Assembly (NCBI GenBank): GCA_044238605.1
Contig: JBIICY010000006.1
Coordinates: 148,146-212,145 of the forward strand
Length of the DNA: 64,000 nucleotides
From: UBA10438 sp044238605
GTDB lineage: Bacteria > Bacteroidota > Ignavibacteria > Kapaibacteriales > Kapaibacteriaceae
Direction: 5' to 3'
This document shows, one piece after another, positions 43,971 to 52,580 of the stretch. Positions within the stretch are counted from its first letter, which is position 1. Each line of letters begins with the position of its first letter. A model generated the notes under the pieces. It was given only the letters and a program-made list of their open reading frames with translations. It was not told where the DNA came from and did no database searches. A program made the translations under genes and the position numbers.

Positions 43971-43989
43971 ATCGCTGTTCGCTGCTCGC
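43971..43989 (-). repeat. Short heptad array D (ATCGCTG TTCGCTG CTCGC)
   Basis: Nearly three units lie 17 bases past the stop codon of the pepF gene, oriented as the other arrays relative to the gene they follow. Confidence 0.75.
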
Positions 43990-44006
43990 AAGATATCCCG
44001 CCGCTA

Positions 44007-45791
44007 TTAGCCAGCCAATTCCTCTGCCTGCTTCAAGAAGTTCTCGATAAACGTAAGACCGTTATGCCAGAAGGTTGGACTTGTGATATCGAGACCGAAT
44101 GGGGCGAGCAGTTCTTCCGGACGCTTTGAGCCCCCTGATGAAAGAAGCTCGATATACTTGTCTGGGAACGAATCTGGGCTTTCGAGATAGATCTGATAGA
44201 GTGCAAGCACGAGGAGTTCGCCGAACGCATACGCGTAGACGTAGCCTGGTGTGTGGATGAAGTGCGAAATGTATGACCACCATACCTCATATCCTGGCGT
44301 GAACTCGATCGTATCGCCAAACTGATCTTTCTGGGTTTGCATCCAGATCTCATTCATCTGGTCAAGACTGATCTCGCCCTGTGCACGACGCGTAGTGTGA
44401 ACGGCATTTTCGAAGCGGTTTAGGGCAACCTGACGGAAAACCGTGGCGATCATTCCGTCGAGCTTAGACATAATAAGCGCAAGCTTAGACTGATCGTTCG
44501 TTGTTGCCTCGAACATCTTCTTGAAGGTGATCATCTCACCAAACACGCTCGCTGTTTCGGCGATTGTTAGTGGTGTGTCCATAAGCAAGGGGCCTTGCTG
44601 ACGCGACAAATACTGGTGCACGCCATGGCCGAGTTCGTGCGCAAGTGTCTGCACGTCGCGGCTTGTGCCGGTGTAGTTCATGAATACATACGGGTGCACA
44701 GATGCGATGGTACCGGCACTGTAGGCTCCAGAACGTTTGCCTTTCTTGACTGGACCGTGGATCCAGTTCTTGTCGAAGAACATCGACGCGATATCACCAG
44801 CGCGCTTGTCGAATGATGTATACGAATCAACAACGATCTGGCGTGCCTGTTCCCATGTGTAGAAGTCAGAATCTTCCGTCACTGGTGCATAGCGGTCGTA
44901 ATCATAAAGCTTATCTAGTCCGAGCAGACGCTGCTTGAGCGCATAGTAGCGGTGCACAAGATCGTAGCGAGATTCAACGGCATCGACGAGTGCCTGCACC
45001 GAGGGATCTGATACTTCGTTGGACATATTCCGGCTCGATACCCATGATGGGTAGCTACGTAGACGGTCGTTTACTTCGCAATCGCCGATGATCGTGTTAA
45101 ACACATAGGCATGCGTCTTGGCGTCGGTCTTGAGTCCGGCCGACAACGTCTCCGCCGCTTCCTTTCGCGTTGCACGATCAGCATCATAGAGCATCTTCGT
45201 CATCTGCGCGATTGTAAACTCTTGTCCACGGAATGTAAACGTCTTTGCATTCGAGATTTCATCATGCAAGCGCACCCATGCAAAGCGTGAAGTAACACTC
45301 TTTGCCGACAGTGCCTGCTCAACATCCTCGCTCAAGGTATGGGGTTTGTAGTCCATCACACGCTCGAGCCAGTGCTTGCGGCTTGCCATTTCTGGTGCTG
45401 CAAGCAGTTCACTGATCCGCGCCTCAGAGAGAGCAGAAAGCTCTGTGTCTACGAAGATCAAATGCGACGATGCCTTACTGAGCATTTCTGTAACACGCTG
45501 CATTAGCTTGCCATATTCTGGATGCTCCGAGTCGGTAGACCACTGCAGGTGCGCAAATGAGCCCATACGATCGTAGTTCTCAACAAGCTGTTCGTACTCT
45601 TGGACCATCGACATAAAGTCTGCAATCGAAAGCGTAGCGAATTTGCCGTACCAGCGATCGCGAAAATCTTTTGAGCGCTGTTCGATGGTTGCTAGGTCTC
45701 CCCCAAGCCCCGTTTCATCAGTCGAAGCATAAAGGTCTGACAAGTCCCAGAAAATATTCTCTGCACCGGTAATCGTCTGCGTATCTGCCAT
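44007..45791 (-). CDS. pepF: Oligoendopeptidase F (M3 family)
   Basis: This 594-residue cytoplasmic zinc endopeptidase cleaves peptides of roughly 7-17 residues. The HExxH zinc motif is in LAHELGHGVHQYLS, and the third ligand Glu lies in the TIAETASVFGEM helix about 25 residues later. The N-terminal helical region (WDLSDLYAS, AHLQWSTDSEHPEYGKLM) is typical. The start at 45791 was chosen by family length and because the upstream codons are not conserved-looking. It is divergent from the K+ channel gene, with 44 bases between start codons. Confidence 0.93.
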   Translation of the reverse strand: MADTQTITGAENIFWDLSDLYASTDETGLGGDLATIEQRSKDFRDRWYGKFATLSIADFMSMVQEYEQLVENYDRMGSFAHLQWSTDSEHPEYGKLMQRVTEMLSKASSHLIFVDTELSALSEARISELLAAPEMASRKHWLERVMDYKPHTLSEDVEQALSAKSVTSRFAWVRLHDEISNAKTFTFRGQEFTIAQMTKMLYDADRATRKEAAETLSAGLKTDAKTHAYVFNTIIGDCEVNDRLRSYPSWVSSRNMSNEVSDPSVQALVDAVESRYDLVHRYYALKQRLLGLDKLYDYDRYAPVTEDSDFYTWEQARQIVVDSYTSFDKRAGDIASMFFDKNWIHGPVKKGKRSGAYSAGTIASVHPYVFMNYTGTSRDVQTLAHELGHGVHQYLSRQQGPLLMDTPLTIAETASVFGEMITFKKMFEATTNDQSKLALIMSKLDGMIATVFRQVALNRFENAVHTTRRAQGEISLDQMNEIWMQTQKDQFGDTIEFTPGYEVWWSYISHFIHTPGYVYAYAFGELLVLALYQIYLESPDSFPDKYIELLSSGGSKRPEELLAPFGLDITSPTFWHNGLTFIENFLKQAEELAG

Positions 45792-45835
45792 GGGTATCGT
45801 AGTGATGGTGTTACTGTGAAGTGCTAGTTTTCGTG

Positions 45836-47116
45836 ATGATTGAGCCACGAAAGTACAGAAGGAATACCGTACGAGCGAGTGAGATACTATGGAATTTTCT
45901 CGTTGCCTGCTGCATGCTCGTACTTGCCTATCGCATTCCGGTGGATCTCGTGATTCCTACCCTCCAGTCTGCCTTCTGGCAGAGCGTGATTATGGCGATT
46001 GGCATTCTCTTGGTTGCTGATCCCCTGATCAAGTATCGAAAGCATAGGGCCCGTGGGGACGAGGATTACGAACGCTATCGCCGATTTCATCTCGCCATTG
46101 ACTTACTCGTGATTATACCGTTGCTGTTGGACGAGCATTCGCCCCTCCGACTTCTTGTTCTGCTAAAGATTGTTACTGTGTATGGGTTTGTGCGGCAGTG
46201 GATGCAGCAGATGTATCGTGGCAATGCGCTGATTCGCTTTGGTCAGTTTGCCTACATCCTTGCCATTACAGTTCACCTTGTTGCATGCGGTTGGATGTCC
46301 CTGCAGGGTCCGGCACAACAGTCAGCCTCAGGATACTTGAAATCTGTCTACTGGGCAGTTTCCACGCTGTGCACGGTTGGTTATGGAGACATTACCCCAA
46401 CAACCGAGAGCCAAATGATGTATGCCACCGGCGTTATGATATGCGGCTACGTCCTGTTCGCATGGCTCATCGGTAACATTGCAGCGATCTTAAATCGGGT
46501 TGATCCTATCCACCAGGAACATGCAATGACGATGGAGCGTGTAACCTCGTTCCTGCGGTTTCATAAGGTGCCTCTGCCGCTGCAAGCACGGATTATCGAC
46601 TACTTGTCGTACATGTGGGACCGCAAGGTTGGCTCGGACGAACCTACGTTGCTGAAGCTACTCCCGTGGGGTATGCGCAGCGAGGTAGCCATGTATCTAC
46701 GACGAGACCTTTTGGAGCGGGTTCACTTTCTCAAGGATGCCAGCGATGCTCTACTCCGCGAGATTTCTGATGCTGGCCGGGCAATCGTTGTAACACCAGG
46801 TGAGTATGTCTTTCATGTAGACGACTCACCGAGATACATGTACTTCATCAGCACGGGCATGGTAGAGGCTATCGACCGCGAAGGGGCTACCCTGGGCACG
46901 CTGAGCAGTGGTGACTTCTTCGGAGAGATGGCCCTGCTCGAAAAGCGCAAGCGGAATGTGAGTATCCGTGCCCTTGAATACTGCGATTTGTTCGTGCTTG
47001 ATGCTCGCACATTCGACCGTGTGATCGAGTCGTATCCAGAATTCCGAATGGTCATAGAAAACGTCGCTCGTGAACGCGCAGCATCCACGAGCGAGTTTGT
47101 TCGAAGTATTCAGTAA
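45836..47116 (+). CDS. Voltage-gated-like K+ channel with C-linker and cyclic-nucleotide-binding domain
   Basis: This 426-residue protein has six likely membrane helices (residues ~15-200). The K+ selectivity filter STLCTVGYGDITPTTE lies before the last helix. A helical C-linker (SFLRFHKVPLPLQARIIDYLS) and a cNMP-binding domain follow, with the phosphate-binding cassette GDFFGEMALLEKRKRNVSIRA. The layout matches eukaryotic CNG/HCN/EAG-type channels; bacterial homologues include SthK. A conspicuous row of S4 arginines is not visible, so voltage sensing is doubtful. Ligand gating by cAMP or cGMP is inferred from the cassette. Confidence 0.88.
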   Translation: MIEPRKYRRNTVRASEILWNFLVACCMLVLAYRIPVDLVIPTLQSAFWQSVIMAIGILLVADPLIKYRKHRARGDEDYERYRRFHLAIDLLVIIPLLLDEHSPLRLLVLLKIVTVYGFVRQWMQQMYRGNALIRFGQFAYILAITVHLVACGWMSLQGPAQQSASGYLKSVYWAVSTLCTVGYGDITPTTESQMMYATGVMICGYVLFAWLIGNIAAILNRVDPIHQEHAMTMERVTSFLRFHKVPLPLQARIIDYLSYMWDRKVGSDEPTLLKLLPWGMRSEVAMYLRRDLLERVHFLKDASDALLREISDAGRAIVVTPGEYVFHVDDSPRYMYFISTGMVEAIDREGATLGTLSSGDFFGEMALLEKRKRNVSIRALEYCDLFVLDARTFDRVIESYPEFRMVIENVARERAASTSEFVRSIQ

Positions 47117-47122
47117 CGATGA

Positions 47123-48475
47123 TTACGGTACGATACGGTAGATCATCCGTGGGAATGGAATCACCTCACGAATGTGCTCGGCGCCAGTGATCCACTTTAC
47201 CGTACGCTCCACGCCAAGACCAAATCCTGAGTGCGGCACCGATCCAAACTTGCGCAGGTCGAGATACCACTGGAAGGCTTCTTCCGGAAGATTTTCGTGA
47301 AGCAAACGCTCGCGAAGCAGATCATGATTGTCTTCGCGCTGTGAACCACCGATGATCTCGCCAGCCCCTTCCGGAGCAAGCATATCCATAGCAAGAACCA
47401 CCTTCTCATTTTCGGGGTCGCGCTTCATGTAGAAGGCTTTAACCTCTGATGGATAGCGGTGGATGATGCACGGACGATCGAACTGCTGCATGATGGCTTC
47501 TTCCTGCGGTGCGCCAAAGTCTTCGCCCCATGGGAAGTCGATCTGGATTTCTGATCCGTCTGGCTGCTTACGGTTGAGCTTTACGTTGTTCTTGTTGAGC
47601 CAGTCTACGGCTTCGGTGTAGGACATTCGATAGAACGGACGCCTCACGGCTTCGAGCTTTGAGACATCGCGACCGAGTGTTGCGAGCTCGCGCTGACAAT
47701 CCTTGACGCACGACTGGACGATATACTCAACAAGGTCTTCGGCAAGGTCCATGTCGTCGTTTAGATCAAAGTAAGCCATCTCCGGCTCTACCATCCAGAA
47801 CTCTGTGAGGTGACGCCGTGTCTTGGACTTTTCTGCACGGAAGGTTGGACCAAACGTATATACCTTGCCAAGCGCCATTGCGCTGGCTTCGGCGTAGAGC
47901 TGACCCGACTGCGTGAGATATGCTTTGCCGAGATCGAAGTACTCTGTTTCGAACAACGTAGACGTACCCTCGCACGCATTTGGCGTAAAGATCGGCGAGT
48001 CCATAAGACGGAAGCCGTTACCGTCGAAGAAATCACGGATCGCCTTGATCACGCGCGCACGCACGCGCATGATGGCATGCTGACGCGACGATCGCAGCCA
48101 CAAATGGCGATGCTCCATCAAAAACTCAACGCCGTGTTCCTTGGGCGTGATCGGGTAGTCCTTGCTGATCTGCCAGATCTTTACGTCCGTAACATCAAGC
48201 TCTACTCCCGAGGGGGCTCGCTGTTCGGCGCGCACGGTGCCGGTGATGGACACGCTAGACTCTTGCGAAAGCATGCCTGCGTTGGCGGCAATCTCTTCGC
48301 TTACGTTCGGCTTAAAGAGCACGCACTGCACAATGCCCGAGCCATCACGGAGCTTGATAAAGATGAGCTTGCCTTTTTCTGTCTTGTCGTATACCCATCC
48401 GTTGAGCGTCACAGTTTGGCCGATGTGATCGCTAAGGTTTTCGATGGCGACAAATGATTTGTATCGTGATTCCAT
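47123..48475 (-). CDS. asnS: Asparaginyl-tRNA synthetase
   Basis: This 450-residue class II enzyme charges tRNA-Asn. An N-terminal OB-fold anticodon-binding domain (VTLNGWVYDKTEKGKLIFIK) is followed by class II motif 2 (TFRAEKSKTRRHLTEFWMVE) and motif 3 (GFGLGVERTVKWITG). PNACEGTSTLFETEYF is the asparagine-type signature (aspartyl enzymes differ here). The start at 48475 was chosen from family length. A TATTTTCG box just upstream (48479-48486, minus strand) may be its -7 element, leaving almost no leader. Confidence 0.95.
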   Translation of the reverse strand: MESRYKSFVAIENLSDHIGQTVTLNGWVYDKTEKGKLIFIKLRDGSGIVQCVLFKPNVSEEIAANAGMLSQESSVSITGTVRAEQRAPSGVELDVTDVKIWQISKDYPITPKEHGVEFLMEHRHLWLRSSRQHAIMRVRARVIKAIRDFFDGNGFRLMDSPIFTPNACEGTSTLFETEYFDLGKAYLTQSGQLYAEASAMALGKVYTFGPTFRAEKSKTRRHLTEFWMVEPEMAYFDLNDDMDLAEDLVEYIVQSCVKDCQRELATLGRDVSKLEAVRRPFYRMSYTEAVDWLNKNNVKLNRKQPDGSEIQIDFPWGEDFGAPQEEAIMQQFDRPCIIHRYPSEVKAFYMKRDPENEKVVLAMDMLAPEGAGEIIGGSQREDNHDLLRERLLHENLPEEAFQWYLDLRKFGSVPHSGFGLGVERTVKWITGAEHIREVIPFPRMIYRIVP

Positions 48476-48512
48476 GCACGAAAATACCGAAGAAGTTGGC
48501 GAAGTTTGCGTT

Positions 48513-48872
48513 ATGCATCGCCCCCTATCACTGAAACGCATCAACGACGTAGTCCTGAACTCCACCTGGTCGGACGGGTTGGAGTCGGCCATACTTCTTT
48601 CCGACCTCCGCGACGCCTGCCCATGCGCCCATTGTACTGGCGAGGAGATCATGGGGCAAGTGGTCTTTGCCGGCATGAAGACCTTTCAGCCGGGCATGAA
48701 CGAACTGGCGTCCATTACCCCCGTGGGTAACTACGGCGTCCAGGTTGCCTGGAAGGACGGACACGACACCGGCATCTACACCTGGGAGATGCTCCGGACC
48801 CTCTTCGAAACGAAACGCCTCAGCCAACAGACGTTGGCGGAAATCGAACAGCGAGTAGCGGGAAATGCATAG
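48513..48872 (+). CDS. DUF971 domain protein
   Basis: This 119-residue protein consists of one DUF971 (gamma-butyrobetaine hydroxylase N-terminal-like) domain: IVLNSTWSDGLESAILLSDLRDACPCAHCTGEE-type pattern with DACPCAHC, ASITPVGNYGVQVAWKDGHDTGIYTWEML. Related domains occur in [Fe-S]-associated and scaffold-linked proteins; the CPCAHC cysteines may hold metal. ATG 48513 is chosen because the domain starts there; an ATG at 48474 would overlap the start of asnS. The C-terminus (EQRVAGNA) is coded partly by two heptad repeat units. Confidence 0.82.
   Translation: MHRPLSLKRINDVVLNSTWSDGLESAILLSDLRDACPCAHCTGEEIMGQVVFAGMKTFQPGMNELASITPVGNYGVQVAWKDGHDTGIYTWEMLRTLFETKRLSQQTLAEIEQRVAGNA
48846..48859 (+). 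repeat. Short heptad array E (GAACAGC GAGTAGC)
   Basis: Two units lie within the last codons of the DUF971 gene and are followed by the 18-base near-palindrome. Confidence 0.8.
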
Positions 48873-48873
48873 C

Positions 48874-48891
48874 GGCACGATACATCGTGCC
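48874..48891. repeat. Near-palindrome copy 1 (GGCACGAT-AC-ATCGTGCC)
   Basis: Two perfect 8-base arms flank a 2-base centre. It lies between the convergent DUF971 and mazF genes, beside heptad array E. In the orientation of copy 2 it reads GGCACGATGTATCGTGCC, then GCTAT. It has no T-run, so a terminator role is uncertain. Confidence 0.9.
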
Positions 48892-48897
48892 GAGCCC

Positions 48898-49230
48898 CTA
48901 CCCCACCAGCGTCGCGACTTTTGCGAGGAGTTCCTGCAGCTGATTGGCAGTGAGAACTCCAATCTTCCGCGCTTTTCGCTCCTTCCAATCGATGGATCGC
49001 AGTTGATCAACGAGCACTGCTCCGTCGACTCCCTGATCTGAGACAATCTCCACCTCAAACGGATATCCCTTGCGTTGGCGCGTGATCGGGCACACCAGAG
49101 CAAGTCGTGCGGCCCCGTTATAGAGCTTTTGGGAGATCACCACCGCCGGACGCATTCCTTTCTGTTCCCTGCCGAGCGTTGGATCGAAACTCAAGAGAAC
49201 GATATCACCGCGATCTGGTGTATAGGCCAT
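48898..49230 (-). CDS. mazF: MazF/PemK-type toxin (endoribonuclease)
   Basis: This 110-residue protein has the MazF opening YTPDRGDIVLLSFDPTLGREQKGMRPAVVIS, then ITRQRKGYPFEVEI, with catalytic Arg in the ITRQR strand and Thr/Ser downstream. It would cut mRNA at short sites unless bound by MazE. ATG 49230 has GGGAGG 10 bases upstream; it follows the MazE stop by two bases, so the two are coupled. Confidence 0.92.
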   Translation of the reverse strand: MAYTPDRGDIVLLSFDPTLGREQKGMRPAVVISQKLYNGAARLALVCPITRQRKGYPFEVEIVSDQGVDGAVLVDQLRSIDWKERKARKIGVLTANQLQELLAKVATLVG

Positions 49231-49232
49231 AT

Positions 49233-49478
49233 CTACCAAACCTCCCTACCAACAGGCCCTTCGTCCAACACAAGCGTGTGACGCGTCGACGTGGTAATGC
49301 CCTTGACAAGATCTTCGAGGTTGTATGCAGATGCTGACCTCAGCGGCCGCACACGCAGTTCACCATCTACGATGCTCAGCTCTACTTCCTGATCTGCAGA
49401 AAGCCCCATTTCCTCGAGCATGTGTTTAGGTATTCTCATAGCCATACTGTTTCCCCATTTCTGTATACGTGCTTTCAT
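49233..49478 (-). CDS. mazE: MazE-type antitoxin with AbrB/SpoVT fold
   Basis: This 81-residue protein begins MKARIQKWGNSMAMRIPKHML, the swapped-hairpin DNA-binding fold typical of MazE, followed by EEMGLSADQEVELSIVDGEL. The C-terminal half is acidic and would wrap the toxin. Antitoxin is first, toxin second. The mazEF unit borders the repeat cluster at 49.5-49.8 kb. Confidence 0.92.
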   Translation of the reverse strand: MKARIQKWGNSMAMRIPKHMLEEMGLSADQEVELSIVDGELRVRPLRSASAYNLEDLVKGITTSTRHTLVLDEGPVGREVW

Positions 49479-49541
49479 ATGCGTAAAACGTGACAGTGAT
49501 ACAATGTATCTACAATATAATCAACGGCAAGTAGGGGCGAC

Positions 49542-49640
49542 CCTACGTGGTCGCCCTACACATTGAGATACGCTCCTACGTGGTCGCCCTACACATTGAG
49601 ATACGCTCCTACGTGGTCGCCCCGCACATTTGCATGTGGA
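49542..49640 (+). repeat. 33-base tandem repeat (about 2.5 copies)
   Basis: CCTACGTGGTCGCCCTACAC begins at 49542, 49575 and 49608; the first two copies are identical over 33 bases and the third diverges after GTCGCCCC. The first copy is preceded by GTAGGGGCGACC, its partial inverted complement. Confidence 0.93.
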
Positions 49641-49684
49641 ACCCCAAGACCGAGCTCCGTTGTTGTGGTCGCTGCGCAATCATC

Positions 49685-49702
49685 GGCACGATGTATCGTG
49701 CC
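49685..49702. repeat. Near-palindrome copy 2 (GGCACGATGTATCGTGCC)
   Basis: Perfect 8-base arms with a GT centre. It is followed by GCTATATGCTA and then heptad array F, forming the composite element. Confidence 0.92.
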
Positions 49703-49713
49703 GCTATATGCTA

Positions 49714-49790
49714 CTCGCTGTTCGCTGTTCGCTGTTCGCTGTTCGCTGTTCGCTGTTCGCTGTTCGCTGCTCGCTGCTTGCTGCTCGCTG
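49714..49790 (-). repeat. Heptad array F (11 units)
   Basis: Eleven uninterrupted 7-base units, mainly TTCGCTG with CTCGCTG and one CTTGCTG, end with CTTAAA. This is the one long array that lies between divergent genes and not after a stop codon. Confidence 0.95.
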
Positions 49791-49807
49791 CTTAAATTGC
49801 CCTCATC

Positions 49808-51466
49808 ATGACACGCATCATCAAAGCCCCGACTGGTTCGCAACTCACATGTAAGAATTGGCAGATCGAAGCTGCCTACAGGATGATTCAGAACAATCTG
49901 GATCCGCAGAATGCGGAGAAGCCAGATGAGCTGATCGTTTATGGTGGTCTCGGCAAGGCCGCTCGAAACTGGGAGGCATTTGATGCCATTCTGGCGTCGC
50001 TTCGGGACATGGACACCGACGAAACGCTGCTCGTGCAGAGCGGCAAGCCAGTGGGTGTGGTCAAGACGCACGATCTTGCTCCCCGCGTGATCATCGCGAA
50101 TTCCAATCTTGTTCCGAAGTGGGCAACGTGGGATGAGTTTCGCAGGCTTGATGCCATGGGGCTTATGATGTACGGTCAGATGACGGCCGGCTCGTGGATC
50201 TACATCGGCACGCAGGGCATTGTGCAGGGCACGTACGAGACGTTTGCAGAATGCGCACGTCAGCACTTTGGTGGCACACTTAACGGACGCTTCCTGCTTA
50301 CCGCTGGTCTTGGCGGAATGGGTGGTGCTCAGCCCCTTGCCGCAACCATTGCTGGCGCAGCAGCGCTGTGCATTGAGATCGACGAAGAGCGCATCGATAA
50401 GCGCATTCGCGATGGCTATTGCGACCGCAAGATGAACAGTCTCGACGAAGCACTCCAAGTGATTCGCGAGTATCAAGACAAGAAAGAACCAATCTCTGTC
50501 GGACTCGTAGGCAATGCGGCAGAGATTCTGCCAGAGCTGCTCAAGCGTGGCATCATCCCTGACGTCGTAACCGATCAAACATCGGCGCACGACCCGCTCA
50601 ACGGCTATTATCCAGCAGGTCTGTCGAAGTCGGAAGCTGATACCTTGCGCATCTCCGATCCCGCGACATACCTCGAGAAGTCCTATGCAAGCATCGGCGC
50701 CCACGTGCAGGCCATGCTCGAATTCCAGAGGCGCGGCGCAGTAACGTTTGACTATGGCAATAACATCCGCGGTATCGCGCGCGACCATGCAGGTGTTGCC
50801 AACGCCTTCGACTTTCCAGGCTTTGTACCAGCCTTTGTGCGCGAGCTCTTCTGCGACGGAAAGGGTCCGTTTAGGTGGGTTGCCCTTTCTGGCGACCCAG
50901 AAGATATCCGCGTGACAGACGAAGCCATCATGAACCTGTTCCCTGAGAACCACCATCTGCACATGTGGATCAAGGAAGCGCAGGATCATATCGGGTATCA
51001 GGGTCTGCCCGCACGCATCTGCTGGCTCGGATACGGAGAACGTGCCGCAGCCGGTAAACTATTTAACGACCTTGTTCGTACAGGAAAAGTATCTGCCCCG
51101 ATCGTGATCGGACGTGACCACCTCGATTGTGGCAGTGTTGCATCTCCTCACCGCGAAACAGAGGCCATGATCGACGGCTCGGACGCCGTTGCTGATTGGG
51201 TTCACTTGAATTTCGCACTCAACGCGGTTGGCGGTGCAACGTGGGTGTCGCTCCATCATGGTGGAGGGGTTGGTATGGGGCTTTCCCTACACGCGGGGAT
51301 GGTTGTCGTAGCCGATGGGACACAACTAGCAGAAGAAAAATTGGCACGGGTATTGACTTACGATCCATTAATGGGCATTTTGCGTCATGCCGATGCAGGC
51401 TACCCAAGAGCATGTTCCAACGCGAGAAAGTTTGGCATAGAAATTCCACTACCTCTTAAAAGCTGA
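49808..51466 (+). CDS. hutU: Urocanate hydratase
   Basis: HutU converts urocanate to imidazolonepropionate in histidine degradation. The protein has 552 residues, close to the family norm. Seen: LIVYGGLGKAARNWEAFDAI, LVQSGKPVGVVKTHDLAPR, MTAGSWIYIGTQGIVQGTYE with the NAD-binding GGLGGMGGAQP loop, and HHGGGVGMGLSLHAG near the end. No other hut genes (hutH, hutI, hutG) are in the window, so histidine use must be encoded in several places. The start ATG follows array F by 17 bases. Confidence 0.95.
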   Translation: MTRIIKAPTGSQLTCKNWQIEAAYRMIQNNLDPQNAEKPDELIVYGGLGKAARNWEAFDAILASLRDMDTDETLLVQSGKPVGVVKTHDLAPRVIIANSNLVPKWATWDEFRRLDAMGLMMYGQMTAGSWIYIGTQGIVQGTYETFAECARQHFGGTLNGRFLLTAGLGGMGGAQPLAATIAGAAALCIEIDEERIDKRIRDGYCDRKMNSLDEALQVIREYQDKKEPISVGLVGNAAEILPELLKRGIIPDVVTDQTSAHDPLNGYYPAGLSKSEADTLRISDPATYLEKSYASIGAHVQAMLEFQRRGAVTFDYGNNIRGIARDHAGVANAFDFPGFVPAFVRELFCDGKGPFRWVALSGDPEDIRVTDEAIMNLFPENHHLHMWIKEAQDHIGYQGLPARICWLGYGERAAAGKLFNDLVRTGKVSAPIVIGRDHLDCGSVASPHRETEAMIDGSDAVADWVHLNFALNAVGGATWVSLHHGGGVGMGLSLHAGMVVVADGTQLAEEKLARVLTYDPLMGILRHADAGYPRACSNARKFGIEIPLPLKS

Positions 51467-51657
51467 GTTTATCACTGATTCAGGACAACATGGCATAACT
51501 GCTACGTCGTTTTAACAGATCTACTGTCAGATTGACAGTTTTGCTAACACAACTAGCAGGAGTTGCCATGAGAACCGCAGACTTCCGTCGCCGTACGGGT
51601 ATTGCACCTCGCCAGAATCAGCTGAATTCTGAAATCACCACATCAGGAGGTAGTGCC

Positions 51658-52215
51658 ATGGATCTCGCACTGCAAATCGAACAACTGTTCCGCACAGACC
51701 GGAACAAATACCTTGGCTTTATCCGCCAACGTGTCCGCAACCAAGAGGATGCGGAAGACATTCTTCAGGACGTCTTTACAAACGTTCTCGCCGCCTCAAA
51801 AGACGTCAACAAACCAATCGACAACCTGGCATCATGGGTGTTTACATCCGTGCGCAACAGGATCATCGATTCCTACCGCAAGAAGAAGGCCGACAGTTTC
51901 GCAGACCTCGGAACGCAGGAGCAGCATGATGAAGGGGGCTCAGACCTGATCGAGCGCTACCTGGGCGATCTCTCCTACAACCCGGAGAACAGCCTCGTGC
52001 GCGAAACTATCTGGGAAGCCATCCTGCAGGGACTCGAGGAACTGCCAGCCGAACAGAAATACGTCTTCGTGAAAAATGAATTCGAAGGTATTTCGTTTAG
52101 GGAGATGTCCGAAGAGACAGGTGTAAACATCAACACTCTTCTGGCCCGCAAGCGTTACGCCGTCCTGTTCCTTCGCAAGAAGCTGCAGGCGCTGTACGAC
52201 AACATCAACGACTAG
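51658..52215 (+). CDS. ECF-type RNA polymerase sigma factor
   Basis: This 185-residue sigma-70 family protein has region 2 (YLGFIRQRVRNQEDAEDILQDVF, then NLASWVFTSVRNRIIDSYRKK) and region 4 (LEELPAEQKYVFVKNEFEGISFREMSEETGVNI, helix-turn-helix). No anti-sigma gene follows. Two starts are possible in frame: ATG 51658 with AGGAGG seven bases upstream, and ATG 51568 with AGGAG five bases upstream, which would add 30 residues (RRRTGIAPRQNQLNSE). I use the shorter form, since region 2 begins shortly after it. The stop TAG overlaps an ARGGGGCT octamer (52214-52221). Confidence 0.88.
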   Translation: MDLALQIEQLFRTDRNKYLGFIRQRVRNQEDAEDILQDVFTNVLAASKDVNKPIDNLASWVFTSVRNRIIDSYRKKKADSFADLGTQEQHDEGGSDLIERYLGDLSYNPENSLVRETIWEAILQGLEELPAEQKYVFVKNEFEGISFREMSEETGVNINTLLARKRYAVLFLRKKLQALYDNIND

Positions 52216-52229
52216 CCCCTTCCCCACAT

Positions 52230-52580
52230 ATGTCGGTTACGACAACGAAAACACTCCGCACGATGATGTACCTCGGTAGCATCGGCGGAGTGTTGCTATT
52301 TCAGGGGGCTATCTTCATGTACGTCTGGAATTTCCTGAGCGACAACCTCGAAGACATCTCCCTGCTCGAGGGCATTGGGCTGTCTGCCATCTCCTACGTT
52401 ATCATGTTCTCGTTCAAATACGGTGCCTCCGACCGCACGTCTGCAAGCCCCTTATTCCAGCGCAAAACCAACCTCGAAAAGAAGTGCGCCGAGATGACGC
52501 CCCAACAACGCGCCGAGCTGCGCTCGGAGCTCATTGAAAAGTGCGGATGTGTAGAGCAGCGAGTAGCGAACAGCGAGTAG
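52230..52580 (+). CDS. Small two-helix membrane protein
   Basis: This 116-residue protein has two hydrophobic helices (MMYLGSIGGVLLFQGAIFMY and LSAISYVIMFSFKYG) and a basic, charged C-terminal tail. It lies 14 bases after the sigma factor gene and is probably co-transcribed; a role as a partner of the sigma factor is only a positional guess. The last residues (VEQRVANSE) and the stop are encoded by heptad array G. Confidence 0.65.
   Translation: MSVTTTKTLRTMMYLGSIGGVLLFQGAIFMYVWNFLSDNLEDISLLEGIGLSAISYVIMFSFKYGASDRTSASPLFQRKTNLEKKCAEMTPQQRAELRSELIEKCGCVEQRVANSE

Larger units (their letters stand above)
49479..49807. other. 329-base intergenic repeat cluster between mazE and hutU
   Basis: The region between divergent genes holds, in order: an AT-rich upstream region of mazE (to ~49530), an inverted repeat with GTAGGGGCGACC, the 33-base tandem repeat, a near-palindrome and heptad array F. 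No convincing gene is seen. Confidence 0.85.

Noticed and set aside
48444..48476. DUF971 gene starting at 48474 with a start codon overlapping that of asnS
   Set aside because: The domain begins at MHRPLSLKRI (48513); the extra 13 residues look unlike the family, so overlapping starts are not needed.
48874..48891. Near-palindrome as a bidirectional terminator between DUF971 and mazF
   Set aside because: No T-run follows on either strand and other copies lie between divergent genes or inside a gene.
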